A DNA stretch of 64,000 nucleotides from Sabulibacter ruber (GCF_017355955.1 NZ_JAFFID010000001.1:558001-622000), one strand, 5' to 3'. Shown: positions 27,209-36,080, numbered from the stretch's first letter. A program made the numbers and translations. Notes: a model not told the origin generated them from the sequence alone.

Positions 27209-27300
27209 TGCGGTACGGGAAGACTAAAGAGGAGTTCTCAAAAATGATCAAACCTTTTTAGAAGAATTACGTAGCATCAGCAACATTCAACCTTACCACT

Positions 27301-27777
27301 ATGCCAGTTCCTTTTTTGCAGAGAAGCCATACGTTTGCTGCTCAACTGCTCCATAAAGCAGGTTTGTCGGTTAGTCAGATTCCCGAAGCGGTGCAGATTG
27401 CCCGTGAAACCGTAGAGCACTGGCTTAACAAGGAATTGGAAAGCGGAAATGCCCAACAAGCGGTTCTGGTCTTAAAAGGCCATATTCAGGAGAAAGCCCC
27501 GCAGTTGCTGTTTGACAAACTGAAAGACATGTTGCTGCTCAAACTTATCCTGCGCCTGGGCATTAAAGGTACCTTGGCCACCAACATCGCCACGTTGATT
27601 TTGCCTTTTGTCTTGAAACGCGTGTATGATCTGGCCCGTCAGAACCCCAAAATGCAGGCCTGGTGGCGTGAACAGGAATGGCGTCAGCGTCTACCTTGCG
27701 TGGAGAAGGTGAAAACAAAGCTGAAAGACGTAGGCCAAAACTTCACTCCTAACAGAACCACTCCTCCCAGAGCGTAG
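27301..27777 (+). CDS. Unknown 158-residue protein, copy B of a paralogous pair
   Basis: This is the second member of the pair described at 26258. Alignment by eye keeps the spacing of the ARETVEHWLNKELESGN, LLFDKLKDMLLLKLILRLG, LPFVLKRVYD and ARQNPKMQAWW segments, with about 30% identity overall. The C-terminal tail (RTTPPRA) differs. It sits 82 bases upstream of a double-ended terminator shared with glnN. The function is unknown. Confidence 0.7.
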   Translation: MPVPFLQRSHTFAAQLLHKAGLSVSQIPEAVQIARETVEHWLNKELESGNAQQAVLVLKGHIQEKAPQLLFDKLKDMLLLKLILRLGIKGTLATNIATLILPFVLKRVYDLARQNPKMQAWWREQEWRQRLPCVEKVKTKLKDVGQNFTPNRTTPPRA

Positions 27778-27840
27778 TCTCGGGAGCAACCATAGATACA
27801 GGATTCTGGCCTGTTTTCCTGTAAATAAGCCAGAAACAAA

Positions 27841-27872
27841 AAAGCCTCTGCAGTTCGCAGAGGCTTTTTTGT
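27841..27872. terminator. Bidirectional terminator between copy B and glnN
   Basis: AAAGCCTCTGCAG pairs with the inverse across GTTCG and has A/T tracts on both sides. It serves two convergent genes. Confidence 0.88.
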
Positions 27873-27890
27873 GAAAGATAAGTTGGCAGA

Positions 27891-30083
27891 TTAATGACGG
27901 AACAACATTTCACGGTATTTAACCAGTGGCCATTGCTCATCGTCTACAATCAGCTCCAGTTTGTCTACGCTGTAGCGGATAGGCTCAAAGAAAGCCAACA
28001 CTTCATCGGTATACATGATGGCGCGCTCGCGGGTGTCGTCAATTTTGTTGGCTACCTTGCGCTGCTCAATCATGGCATCTACGTTGGTCTTGATGGTAGT
28101 CAGGTGACGGGAGATGGTTTTGATGGTCTCCACAGTAGTCTGCGTGTATTCATCATCCTGCAAACCAATCTCGCGCATGCCTTTGATGTTCTCCACCAGT
28201 CTGGTTTGGTACGCCACTGCGGTTGGGATGATGTGGTTCATGGCCAGGTCACCCATTACGCGGGCCTCAATCTGCACCCGCTTGATGTAGTCTTCCAGCA
28301 GAATCTCGTGGCGGGCATGTAACTCACGCTCACTGAAGATGTTATTGGAAGTAAACAGAGTAGTTGCGGTTTCGTCTACCAGTTTGTCCAGAGCTTGCGG
28401 TGTCTTACGGATGTTGCTCAACCCACGACGCTCGGCTTCTTCTTCCCACTCCTTAGAATAACCGTTTCCTTCAAAACGGATGGCTTTGGAAGAGATCACA
28501 TAGTCACGCAGTACGTCAATGATGGCCACTTCTTTTTTCTTGCCTTGCTCCATTTGCTCGTCCACGCTCTTCTTGAACTCTTTCAACTGAGCCGCCACAA
28601 TGGTGTTCAGGGTGATCATGGCGTTAGAGCAGTTGGCGGAAGAACCTACCGCACGGAACTCAAACTTGTTACCGGTGAAGGCAAACGGCGAGGTACGGTT
28701 ACGGTCTGTGTTGTCCAACAGAATTTCAGGGATTTTATCGATGCCCAGTTTCAGGTACACGTTATCGCCTTTGTCCAGGGGCAACTTAGCGGTACGCTCC
28801 AGTTCATCCAGTACCTCGGTCAGTTTCTTCCCGATGAACACGGACATGATAGCCGGAGGAGCTTCGTTGGCACCCAAGCGGTGGTCGTTGCTGGCCGAGG
28901 CGATGCTGGCACGCAGCAGATCTGCATAGCGGTGAACCGCTTTGATGGTAGTAATGAAGAAAGTGAGGAACTGCAGGTTCTCTTTAGGACGACGGCCCGG
29001 AGCGAACAGGTTTACGCCCGTGTTGGTGCTCAGTGCCCAGTTGTTATGCTTACCGCTACCGTTTACGCCTTTGAACGGTTTCTCGTGCAACAACACCTTA
29101 AAGTGATGCTTCTCAGCCACGCGGTCTAACACATCCATTAACAATTGGTTATGGTCAACGGCCAGGTTAGCGTCTTCAAAGGTTGGCGCACACTCAAACT
29201 GGTTTGGAGCCACCTCGTTGTGACGGGTACGCAGAGGAATACCCAGTTTGTGGGATTCAAGTTCAAACTCTACCATGAAGGCGTGTACGCGGGAAGGAAT
29301 AGATCCGAAGTAATGGTCTTCCAGCTGCTGGCCTTTGGCAGGCTCATGCCCGAAAACGGTTCTACCTCCCATCACCAGGTCAGGACGGGCTTCATATAAA
29401 GCGCGGTCTACCAGGAAGTACTCCTGCTCAACCCCCAGAGTAGTGGTAACTTTGGTTACGTCTTTGTCAAAATATTGGCAAACATCAACGGCAGCTCTTT
29501 CCACTAAGTCCAGGCTCTTCAACAAAGGAGCTTTGTAGTCAAGCGCCTCGCCGGTATAAGAAACGAAGATGGTAGGGATACAAAGCGTTCTGGTACCTGC
29601 ATTCTCAATGATGAACGCCGGTGAGGTAGGATCCCAGGCAGTATAACCACGGGCCTCAAACGTGTTCCGGATACCGCCGCTTGGGAAAGAAGAAGCATCT
29701 GGCTCTTGCTGTACCAGGGCGCTTCCTTTGAAGGCCTCTATGGCACGTCCGTCTGAGCTCAGGTCAAAGAAGGAGTCATGTTTCTCGGCTGTTTCGCCGG
29801 TTAATGGCTGAAACCAGTGGGTGTAGTGGGTAGCGCCACGGCCCAAAGCCCAGGTTTTCATAGCAGAAGCCACTGCTTCGGCAAGGCTGCGGTCTACTTT
29901 GCTACCGGTTTTAATAGCCGTCTGCAGACGCTTGAAATATTCACCGGATAAGGTGGAGCGCATGGCCTCCAATCCGAAAACGTTTGACCCAAAGTAATCA
30001 GAGATTTTGTCAGAAGGTAGCTTCACCTCTACTGCCGACCGTTGGTTTACCAACTCCAGCGCCTTAAATCGAAGAATGGCCAT
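27891..30083 (-). CDS. glnN: Glutamine synthetase type III
   Basis: GSIII makes glutamine from glutamate and ammonia with ATP. The 730-residue length is far above GSI/GSII and fits GlnN, the usual form in Bacteroidota. Recognisable parts are THWFQPLTGETAEKHDSFF, VEQEYFLVDRALYEARPDLV (active-site Glu), KPFKGVNGSGKHNNWAL and NRTSPFAFTGNKFEFRAVGS (ATP/metal site). I chose ATG 30083 because the frame upstream of it crosses the promoter. A well-formed promoter precedes it. No glnB or amtB gene is nearby. Confidence 0.97.
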   Translation of the reverse strand: MAILRFKALELVNQRSAVEVKLPSDKISDYFGSNVFGLEAMRSTLSGEYFKRLQTAIKTGSKVDRSLAEAVASAMKTWALGRGATHYTHWFQPLTGETAEKHDSFFDLSSDGRAIEAFKGSALVQQEPDASSFPSGGIRNTFEARGYTAWDPTSPAFIIENAGTRTLCIPTIFVSYTGEALDYKAPLLKSLDLVERAAVDVCQYFDKDVTKVTTTLGVEQEYFLVDRALYEARPDLVMGGRTVFGHEPAKGQQLEDHYFGSIPSRVHAFMVEFELESHKLGIPLRTRHNEVAPNQFECAPTFEDANLAVDHNQLLMDVLDRVAEKHHFKVLLHEKPFKGVNGSGKHNNWALSTNTGVNLFAPGRRPKENLQFLTFFITTIKAVHRYADLLRASIASASNDHRLGANEAPPAIMSVFIGKKLTEVLDELERTAKLPLDKGDNVYLKLGIDKIPEILLDNTDRNRTSPFAFTGNKFEFRAVGSSANCSNAMITLNTIVAAQLKEFKKSVDEQMEQGKKKEVAIIDVLRDYVISSKAIRFEGNGYSKEWEEEAERRGLSNIRKTPQALDKLVDETATTLFTSNNIFSERELHARHEILLEDYIKRVQIEARVMGDLAMNHIIPTAVAYQTRLVENIKGMREIGLQDDEYTQTTVETIKTISRHLTTIKTNVDAMIEQRKVANKIDDTRERAIMYTDEVLAFFEPIRYSVDKLELIVDDEQWPLVKYREMLFRH

Positions 30084-30112
30084 GAATTTTGTAATGTTTG
30101 TTAATCTGGACC

Positions 30113-30143
30113 CAAAAGTAGTAGAAGAAATCTTACTTTCAAG
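30113..30143 (-). promoter_or_regulatory. glnN promoter (CTTG-N19-TACTTTTG on the minus strand)
   Basis: Read on the minus strand, TACTTTTG (complement of 30113-30120) fits TAnnTTTG, and CTTG lies exactly 19 bases upstream. The start point would be near 30108, giving a leader of about 25 bases. Confidence 0.75.
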
Positions 30144-30292
30144 CATACCCCTTAAATTTTTAGGGTACTTTTTAGATAAAACACCCTAAATACATGTTGA
30201 ACCCTTCTAAAAAGCAGGTCTTTTTATAGAAGCCCTATTTATTTCTAAAGAACATCCCCTTTTTCTGGAAGGCACTTTCAGAAAATATCGTT

Positions 30293-30324
30293 TTTTAGGG
30301 AATACTCCTTTAGCGGTATATTTG
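30293..30324 (+). promoter_or_regulatory. Promoter for the LtaS-like gene (TTTT-N20-TATATTTG)
   Basis: TATATTTG at 30317-30324 matches the -7 consensus fully and TTTT lies about 20 bases upstream. The GTG start codon at 30329 begins five bases after the box, so the message should have little or no leader. Confidence 0.7.
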
Positions 30325-30328
30325 GCTT

Positions 30329-32176
30329 GTGAAACGAATTTTAACAAGAACTCTCAGCTACTTCCTTTTCTGGACCCTCTTCTTTGAGATTTGCCGGGCA
30401 ATTTTTCTTCTATACCAGCACAGCAAGGCTTCCAGTCTTACGGCGACCGAAATAAGCAAGGTGTTTTGGTACGGCCTGCGCATGGATCTCTCCTTTGCCG
30501 CTTACCTCAGCGTCATTCCTTTTCTGCTGCTGCTTCTGGAGGTGGCTTTTGCCAGAAAGATTTTCCTTAAAATCATCTCGGGATTTACCTACGTCATGCT
30601 GGTGATTGTCACGCTGCTGGTGATCATTGACCTGGAACTGTATACCGCCTGGGGTTTTCGGTTAGATTCTACGCCCTTGCAGTATCTGAACACTCCCGCC
30701 GAGATGCTGGCCTCCACCGCCTCTGCTCCCATCTGGTTATTGGCTCTGATTTTCCTTTTGCTGCTAGTGATCGGGATAATAGGGTACCGGTTTATCAGCC
30801 GGAAATGGGAAGTTTCCCCAAAAAGAGGCGCTAAACACCTGGCCGCCGAACTGCTACTCAGTTTGTTTATGGTGGCCTTGCTGGTGCTGCCCATCCGGGG
30901 CGGCTGGCAACAGATTCCCCTGAACCAAAGCGACGTCTACTTCTCGCAGAACATCTTCGCGAACCACGCCGGTGTGAACGTGCCCTGGAACGTGATGCAC
31001 TCTGTCATCAAGAAGAACCACAACACCAAGAATCCTTACCAGTATTTAGACGAGAAAAAGGCCCAGGCCTTGGTGCAGGAGTTGTACCAACCCAAGAGCG
31101 ATTCCATTCCATCGTTGCTTCGGGTGAAGAAGCCTAACATTCTGTTTATCATTTTGGAAAGCTACACCGCAAAGTTTGTGGGAGCTTTGGGCGGACCGGC
31201 CGAGGTTACGCCTAACCTGAACGCCCTTGCCAAAGAAGGAGTGCTGTTCCAGAACATCTACGCCGCCGGGGACCGAAGCGAAAAAGGCATGGTGGCCTTG
31301 CTGAGCGGCTACCCGGTACAAACCACCACCTCCATCATCAAAACGCCCAAGAAAACCGAGCGTCTGCCGCAGTTAGCTTCTGAATTGAAAAGAATGGGCT
31401 ACCGCACCAGTTACTACTACGGCGGCGAACTGGCCTTCGCTAACATCAAATCTTACCTGCTGAATGGGCAATACGACAAGCTGCTGGAGAAATCTGATTT
31501 CGGGAGCGAGAACTACAACTCCAAGTGGGGTGTGCATGACCACATCTTGTTTGATAGAGTTCTGGCCGAGCACCAGAATCCGAAGCAGCCGTTCTTCACT
31601 ACCGTGTACACGCTCAGCAGCCATGAGCCGTATGACATTCCTACCCGGCCTAAATTCCCGGGCACCGATGAGGAAACCCGGTTCAAGAACTCCTTCCATT
31701 ACACTGATTGGGCCTTGGGCCGCTTCATCAATGCGGCCAAGAAAATGCCGTGGTGGCAGAATACCCTGGTAGTGATTGTGGCCGACCATGGGCACCATTT
31801 CCCAGGCGGAGACCAGAACGATGCTCCTTCCAAATTCCGGATTCCGTTGTTGTTCACCGGTGGCGCCTTGGCCGTGAAAGACACCGTAGTTACCTCCATC
31901 GGGTCCCAAACCGATCTTGCCCCAACCCTCCTGCAGCAACTGGGCCAGCCCACGAATCAGTTTGCCTGGAGCAAAAACCTGCTGGACCCCAAGGCTACTC
32001 CGTTTGCCTTCTACGTCTTCAACGATGGCTTCGGGATGGTTTCGCCGCAGGGCATCATCACCTTTGACAATGTGTCCAAACGCCCCATTCTGCGGGAGCC
32101 GGGCGTACCCGAAAAACAAGTGGAACAAGGGAAAGCCTACATGCAAACCAGTTTCGGGGATTTCCTGAAGAAATAG
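30329..32176 (+). CDS. LtaS/EptA-type membrane sulfatase-fold transferase
   Basis: This 615-residue protein has about five N-terminal membrane helices (to ~195) and a C-terminal alkaline-phosphatase-like domain from about 265. The metal-binding motif ILFIILESYTAK starts the domain, AAGDRSEKGMVALLSG carries the probable nucleophile (Ser or Thr at the sulfatase position) and VADHGHHFPGGDQ supplies further metal ligands. Family members transfer phosphoglycerol or phosphoethanolamine in the envelope, for example LtaS and EptA. A Gram-negative cell is more likely to use it on lipid A or a glycan than for lipoteichoic acid. The GTG start is the only choice before the first helix. Confidence 0.85.
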   Translation: MKRILTRTLSYFLFWTLFFEICRAIFLLYQHSKASSLTATEISKVFWYGLRMDLSFAAYLSVIPFLLLLLEVAFARKIFLKIISGFTYVMLVIVTLLVIIDLELYTAWGFRLDSTPLQYLNTPAEMLASTASAPIWLLALIFLLLLVIGIIGYRFISRKWEVSPKRGAKHLAAELLLSLFMVALLVLPIRGGWQQIPLNQSDVYFSQNIFANHAGVNVPWNVMHSVIKKNHNTKNPYQYLDEKKAQALVQELYQPKSDSIPSLLRVKKPNILFIILESYTAKFVGALGGPAEVTPNLNALAKEGVLFQNIYAAGDRSEKGMVALLSGYPVQTTTSIIKTPKKTERLPQLASELKRMGYRTSYYYGGELAFANIKSYLLNGQYDKLLEKSDFGSENYNSKWGVHDHILFDRVLAEHQNPKQPFFTTVYTLSSHEPYDIPTRPKFPGTDEETRFKNSFHYTDWALGRFINAAKKMPWWQNTLVVIVADHGHHFPGGDQNDAPSKFRIPLLFTGGALAVKDTVVTSIGSQTDLAPTLLQQLGQPTNQFAWSKNLLDPKATPFAFYVFNDGFGMVSPQGIITFDNVSKRPILREPGVPEKQVEQGKAYMQTSFGDFLKK

Positions 32177-32200
32177 GTTAAAAACATACTTCTCTGCGCA

Positions 32201-32246
32201 AAGCCGATTTGAGCCTGTTTCTCAGAAAACAGCCTTAAATCGGCTT
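32201..32246 (+). terminator. Hairpin after the LtaS-like gene with a nested palindrome
   Basis: AAGCCGATTT (32201-32210) pairs perfectly with AAATCGGCTT (32237-32246). The loop is AGCCTGTTTCTCAGAAAACA plus CCT, one of the palindromes that recur in this window. TTTTG follows. Confidence 0.8.
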
Positions 32247-32295
32247 TTGTGCGTACAACAAATTTGAATTCCGAGCAACTATCTCTGATTCTCCG

Positions 32296-32303
32296 TACCT
32301 TTG
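32296..32303 (+). promoter_or_regulatory. -7 box for mtaB (TACCTTTG)
   Basis: TACCTTTG fits TAnnTTTG. The start point would fall near 32308, only about five bases before the ATG at 32314, so the leader is very short. No TTTG lies at the standard upstream spacing. Confidence 0.5.
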
Positions 32304-32313
32304 CACCTTGATT

Positions 32314-33633
32314 ATGAAAAAGGTAGCATTTTATACATTAGGCTGTAAGCTCAACTTCTCTGAGACGTCTACCCTCTCCCGGATATTCCAGGAGCGCGGG
32401 TACCAGAAAGTGGAGTTCACAGACACGCCCGATATATTTGTCATCAACACCTGCTCCGTCACCGACAATGCCGACAAGAAATGCCGCAAAGTGGTGAAAG
32501 AAGCCCTGAAACACTCGCCTAACGCGTTCATTACCATTGTTGGCTGCTACGCCCAGTTGAAGCCGAAGGAAATCTCTGAAATACCCGGCGTGGATGCCGT
32601 GCTGGGTGCCGCCGAGAAATTCCAACTGGTAGACATTCTTGACGGCTTTGAGAAGAAAGAAGCGCCGCAGGTGCACGCCAGTCCGGTTTCTGAGGCTAAT
32701 ACCTTCGTGAACGCGTACTCCTTTGGCGACCGTACCCGCACCTTCCTGAAAGTACAGGACGGCTGCGATTACTCCTGCACCTTCTGCACCATTCCGCAGG
32801 CCCGGGGCAAAAGCCGCAGCAACACCATTGAGAAAGTAGTCGCTGAGGCCCGCAGCATCGGGGAATCGGGCGTGAAGGAGATTGTCTTGACCGGGGTAAA
32901 CACCGGCGATTTCGGGTTGCAGGAAGGCATACGTAAAGAGAACTTCTACCAGCTCATCCAGGAACTGGACAAGGTGGAGAACGTGAGCCGCTTCCGGATC
33001 TCGTCTATTGAACCTAATCTTTTAAGTGAGGAGATCATCAACTTTGTAGCAGGTTCTCAGCGCTTTATGCCGCACTTCCACGTACCGCTGCAGTCGGGCT
33101 GCAACAAGATCCTGAAGCTGATGCGCCGCCGGTACCTGCGCGAGCTGTACGCCCAGCGCGTGGCCTGGATCAAAGCCGCCATGCCGCATGCCTGCATTGG
33201 CGTGGACGTGATTGTAGGCTTCCCCGGCGAGACCGAAGAAGATTTCTTGGAGACCTACAACTTCCTGAATGGCCTGGACATCAGCTACCTGCACGTGTTC
33301 CCCTACTCAGAAAGAGCCAACACCCTTGCTATTGATCTGCCGGGCGTAGTACCGCAAAAGGACCGCAACCGCCGCGCCGACATGCTGCGCATCCTCTCAG
33401 AGAAAAAGAAGCGCGCCTTCTACGAAAGCCAGATTGGCTACGAAGGTAAAGTCCTGTTTGAAGCCGATATCACCGATAACCAGATGGAAGGCTTTACAGA
33501 GAACTACGTGCGCGTAGTGGCCAAATACGACCCGGTATTGGTGAACGAGGAAAAACACGTGCGCCTGACCAACATCACCTCGGCCGGTTTAATGGAAGCT
33601 GAGGAAACCTACGCCGAGATGCTTGCTCATTAG
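32314..33633 (+). CDS. mtaB: tRNA t6A37 methylthiotransferase MtaB
   Basis: MtaB adds a methylthio group to t6A at tRNA position 37 using radical SAM chemistry. The 439-residue product has three N-terminal cluster cysteines (TLGCKLNF, NTCSVTD, VGCYAQL), the radical-SAM triad CDYSCTFCTIP, the RGKSRS motif typical of the MtaB branch and a C-terminal TRAM domain with GKVLFEADI and NYVRVVAKY. The choice of MtaB over MiaB rests on the QARGKSRSNT text and the shorter linker. The ATG at 32314 is preferred to the TTG at 32308. Confidence 0.92.
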   Translation: MKKVAFYTLGCKLNFSETSTLSRIFQERGYQKVEFTDTPDIFVINTCSVTDNADKKCRKVVKEALKHSPNAFITIVGCYAQLKPKEISEIPGVDAVLGAAEKFQLVDILDGFEKKEAPQVHASPVSEANTFVNAYSFGDRTRTFLKVQDGCDYSCTFCTIPQARGKSRSNTIEKVVAEARSIGESGVKEIVLTGVNTGDFGLQEGIRKENFYQLIQELDKVENVSRFRISSIEPNLLSEEIINFVAGSQRFMPHFHVPLQSGCNKILKLMRRRYLRELYAQRVAWIKAAMPHACIGVDVIVGFPGETEEDFLETYNFLNGLDISYLHVFPYSERANTLAIDLPGVVPQKDRNRRADMLRILSEKKKRAFYESQIGYEGKVLFEADITDNQMEGFTENYVRVVAKYDPVLVNEEKHVRLTNITSAGLMEAEETYAEMLAH

Positions 33634-33652
33634 AACTCCTCTTTATACTTAT

Positions 33653-33689
33653 GCAGAAGCCTGAACAGAAGACCTGTTCAGGCTTCTGC
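33653..33689 (+). terminator. Intrinsic terminator after mtaB
   Basis: GCAGAAGCCTGAACAG pairs perfectly with its inverse across AAGAC and leads into TTTTTA. Confidence 0.92.
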
Positions 33690-33725
33690 TTTTTACGCCA
33701 CTAGCTATGAAAAAGGCAAAATTAA

Positions 33726-33785
33726 ATGTAAAGTTTACTTGAATTTTGTAAAACATACTTTACATTTGTCAAGTAAACTTTACAT
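33726..33785 (+). promoter_or_regulatory. Probable operator-promoter of the membrane/XRE pair
   Basis: A perfect 17-bp inverted repeat, ATGTAAAGTTTACTTGA at 33726-33742 and its complement at 33769-33785, flanks a -7 box (TACATTTG, 33761-33768). An extra half-site, ACTTTACAT, lies between. The second arm ends four bases before the start codon. An XRE-type repressor bound there would cover the promoter and start. Confidence 0.75.
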
Positions 33786-33789
33786 CAGC

Positions 33790-34269
33790 ATGAAAACACG
33801 TTATCTATTTCCCAATCGGTTTAAGAAACTGGGTTGGTTCATTCTGATCCCCTCCCTGCTGCTCGCCTTTTTGCTTTTCAATGAAGTAGTGGCATTCCCC
33901 TGGTTAGACCTGAAGGTGTTTACGCTTTATAATCCACCCATGCTGGGCGAACCAGAGCAGTCCTTTGCCTTTACAGAAAACAACGTGGCAGATGAAATAC
34001 TGGCTTGCCTGCTGATAGTAGGAACTATTCTGGTAGCCTGTTCTGAAGTGAAGGAGGAAGATGAGTACATAACAAAACTAAGATTGGAGTCGCTGCTGTG
34101 GGCCTTGTACGTTAATACCGGCCTTCTTTTGCTGGCCATCATATTCGTATATGGCATTGGTTTCTACCAATTCATGGTGTACCACCTCTTTACCTTGATG
34201 TTACTGTTTCTAGTCAAATTTCACCTGGTGCTGTACCGCTTCTCAAAAGTGCCCGCCTATGAAGAATAA
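33790..34269 (+). CDS. Four-helix membrane protein of unknown function
   Basis: The 159-residue protein has about four membrane segments (FILIPSLLLAFLLF, then ADEILACLLIVGTILVACS, then two C-terminal helices at about 100-155) and a short loop (WLDLKVFTLYNPPMLGE). I do not recognise a family. The last 11 bases overlap the XRE regulator gene, so the pair is one unit. A regulator overlapping a small membrane protein is a recurring bacterial arrangement, and the membrane protein may sense something and hold the regulator. ATG 33790 is chosen because the earlier TTG (33739) lies inside the operator. Confidence 0.72.
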   Translation: MKTRYLFPNRFKKLGWFILIPSLLLAFLLFNEVVAFPWLDLKVFTLYNPPMLGEPEQSFAFTENNVADEILACLLIVGTILVACSEVKEEDEYITKLRLESLLWALYVNTGLLLLAIIFVYGIGFYQFMVYHLFTLMLLFLVKFHLVLYRFSKVPAYEE

Positions 34270-34459
34270 CGTGCGTAACGAGCGCGTTGCGCAAAAACTC
34301 ACCCAGGAAGAGCTGGCCAAAAGAATTGGGGTAAGTAGACAAACCATCAATGCCCTGGAAACCAATAAATACATCCCCTCTACTGTATTAGCCTTAAAAG
34401 TTGCCCAACTATTGCAGAAGAAAGTAGAAGATTTATTTATGCTGGAAGAGGAAGATTAA
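34259..34459 (+). CDS. Small XRE/Cro-CI-type transcription regulator
   Basis: This 66-residue protein is a bare helix-turn-helix domain: RVAQKLTQEELAKRIGVSRQ contains the scaffold, with the recognition helix in TINALETNK, then a short helix (VAQLLQKKVEDLFML). Proteins of this size (YozG-like) act as dimeric repressors. The start codon lies within the last codons of the membrane gene. The perfect palindrome upstream of the operon is a natural binding site, so self-regulation is likely. Confidence 0.9.
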   Translation: MKNNVRNERVAQKLTQEELAKRIGVSRQTINALETNKYIPSTVLALKVAQLLQKKVEDLFMLEEED

Positions 34460-34473
34460 AGTATGGTATTTAC

Positions 34474-34523
34474 CTGGAAACAGAAAACCCGTTGCAGCTG
34501 GCAAACGGGTTTTCTGTTTCCAG
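34474..34523. terminator. Strong hairpin after the XRE gene
   Basis: A perfect 20-bp inverted repeat (34474-34493 and 34504-34523; CTGGAAACAGAAAACCCGTT and its inverse) has a 10-base loop. The stem ends have T/A tracts, so it could serve both convergent directions. Confidence 0.85.
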
Positions 34524-34633
34524 ATAGGTCTTATTCCAGTTTGTACCTACCTAGAATCTTTTAGTGCTTGGGTTGTGGCAGAGAATACCCTTTCTCAGCT
34601 ACTTTTTTAGAAAACACAACGAAAACAAGTACC

Positions 34634-35650
34634 CTAAGCCTTTGGGTTTTCCGGCTTCTGAGTGGTATGTGCCATTCTTTGGGCAATTATGCTGGCGGCA
34701 ATCAACTGCAAAGCATGGTACAGCATGAGGGGCAGCAGCACAATTCCTACGGAGTTGGCATCGGGGAAGAGCACTTTTGACATGACCGTACCGTGCACCA
34801 ATGATTTTTTGGAGCCGCAGAAAATAGCCGTGATCCGGATTTCTCTTCCAAAGCCCAGCAGTTTGCTCAGGAAATGGATCAGGATGGTTACTAATAAGAA
34901 CAGCCCTATCATGGCCGCTCCCAGCAGCAACAAATCTGTGGCACTGAAGCCCTGGAACATGTTCCGGGCGAAGGAATCACAGAAAGAAGAATAGACAATT
35001 AAAAGGATGATGGTCTGGTCAAACACCCGCAGCCGGCTTTTCTGTGCCTCGGCAAAGGTCCCGTACCTTTTGTTCAGCAGAACGCCCAGCGCCACGGGCA
35101 ACATCACCTGTAGCATCAGTTTAAGGATGACGCTGGTCAGATCCATCTCGGCGGCGGAGCTGGTGCTGGTGAACAATCCCATCCATAAGGGGGTCATGAA
35201 TACGCCAATCAGGCTGGAGATGCTGGCGTTGAAGATAGCCGCCGGAATATTGCCGCCCGCAATGGACACCATCACCACCGAGGAAGAAACCGTGGAAGGC
35301 AGGGCCGCCACGTAGAAAGCGCCTAGCCAAAGCAATTGGTTGGCATCTTCGCCGGCAAGCAGATGCGCCCCCCAGACCAGCGCCGGAAAAAGCAGAAACG
35401 TACTGAGTTGTACCACCAGGTGCAGCCGCCAATCGCTCAGGCCCGCTTTCAGCTTGGCTGGGCTCAACCGGAGCCCATAAAAGAAGAAGATTAAAGAAAC
35501 GCCATACGTGGTGATTTCCTCCAGGGGCAAAGGACCGTTTTCTTCCCCCAATTCGGGCCAAAGATAGGCCAGCACAATCATAGCCAGCAGGAACAAGAGA
35601 AAATTATCCAGGCCCAGCTTTTTCCGGAACGAGCTGACCCTTTCCTTCAT
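34634..35650 (-). CDS. Bile acid:sodium symporter-family transporter
   Basis: The 338-residue product has about ten membrane helices and matches the SBF-like branch of the bile acid:sodium symporter family (YfeH type). Diagnostic text includes SLIFFFYGLRLSP, LGAFYVAALPSTVSSSVVMV and FCGSKKSLVHGT, which carry the paired Na+-site residues. Substrates are unlikely to be bile acids in a free-living bacterium; the branch may move organic anions. The start at ATG 35650 is better than the TTG at 35686. A 470-base gap separates it from the next gene upstream. Confidence 0.9.
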   Translation of the reverse strand: MKERVSSFRKKLGLDNFLLFLLAMIVLAYLWPELGEENGPLPLEEITTYGVSLIFFFYGLRLSPAKLKAGLSDWRLHLVVQLSTFLLFPALVWGAHLLAGEDANQLLWLGAFYVAALPSTVSSSVVMVSIAGGNIPAAIFNASISSLIGVFMTPLWMGLFTSTSSAAEMDLTSVILKLMLQVMLPVALGVLLNKRYGTFAEAQKSRLRVFDQTIILLIVYSSFCDSFARNMFQGFSATDLLLLGAAMIGLFLLVTILIHFLSKLLGFGREIRITAIFCGSKKSLVHGTVMSKVLFPDANSVGIVLLPLMLYHALQLIAASIIAQRMAHTTQKPENPKA

Positions 35651-36044
35651 AGGGATCAGAGTGGCGTCTTTTTTATTTATTTCCAAAGTAAATAATGGTC
35701 AGGTTCAAAAGCCTCCCCCAAGAAGGAAGCCGTTTATGGGGCAATTTTACTTAAATAGCCTGAAAACACCTGTACGCAATAAATAGCAAGAGGTGAACCT
35801 GGCCTCTGCCTGTTACTATATAGGTATCCTTTTCAAGCTGATTCATAGAAACGAAGATTGAAGTACCTAATCGGCCTACCCTACGAATGTACTGTTTCTT
35901 ATAGGTTTGAAAGCATCTCACCGAGTTTTACCCTCATGCTTACTTCATCTTAGCCGCGGAAATTCTTCCTCTTTCAATTTCCAGAAACCTCTCAGAATAG
36001 CTACAAAGGCTGGTTTTGAAATTTATTTGAAATAATTTGCAACA

Positions 36045-36065
36045 GTACCTTGTTTTACATAGTAC
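36045..36065 (+). repeat. 21-bp repeat, first copy
   Basis: GTACCTTGTTTTACATAGTAC has GTAC at both ends and matches 36292-36312 at 19 of 21 positions. It overlaps the upstream part of the promoter for the small-peptide gene, as a regulator site would. Confidence 0.75.
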
Positions 36066-36080
36066 CTTATCATATCTTTG
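36050..36080 (+). promoter_or_regulatory. Promoter of the small membrane peptide (TTGT-N19-TATCTTTG)
   Basis: TATCTTTG (36073-36080) matches the -7 consensus and TTGT lies 19 bases upstream. The start point would be near 36087 and the leader about 30 bases. Confidence 0.65.

Noticed and set aside
28395..29129. A 244-codon open frame on the plus strand inside glnN.
   Set aside because: It is antisense to a gene with strong family motifs and has no recognisable protein features; a shadow frame of the GC-rich third positions.
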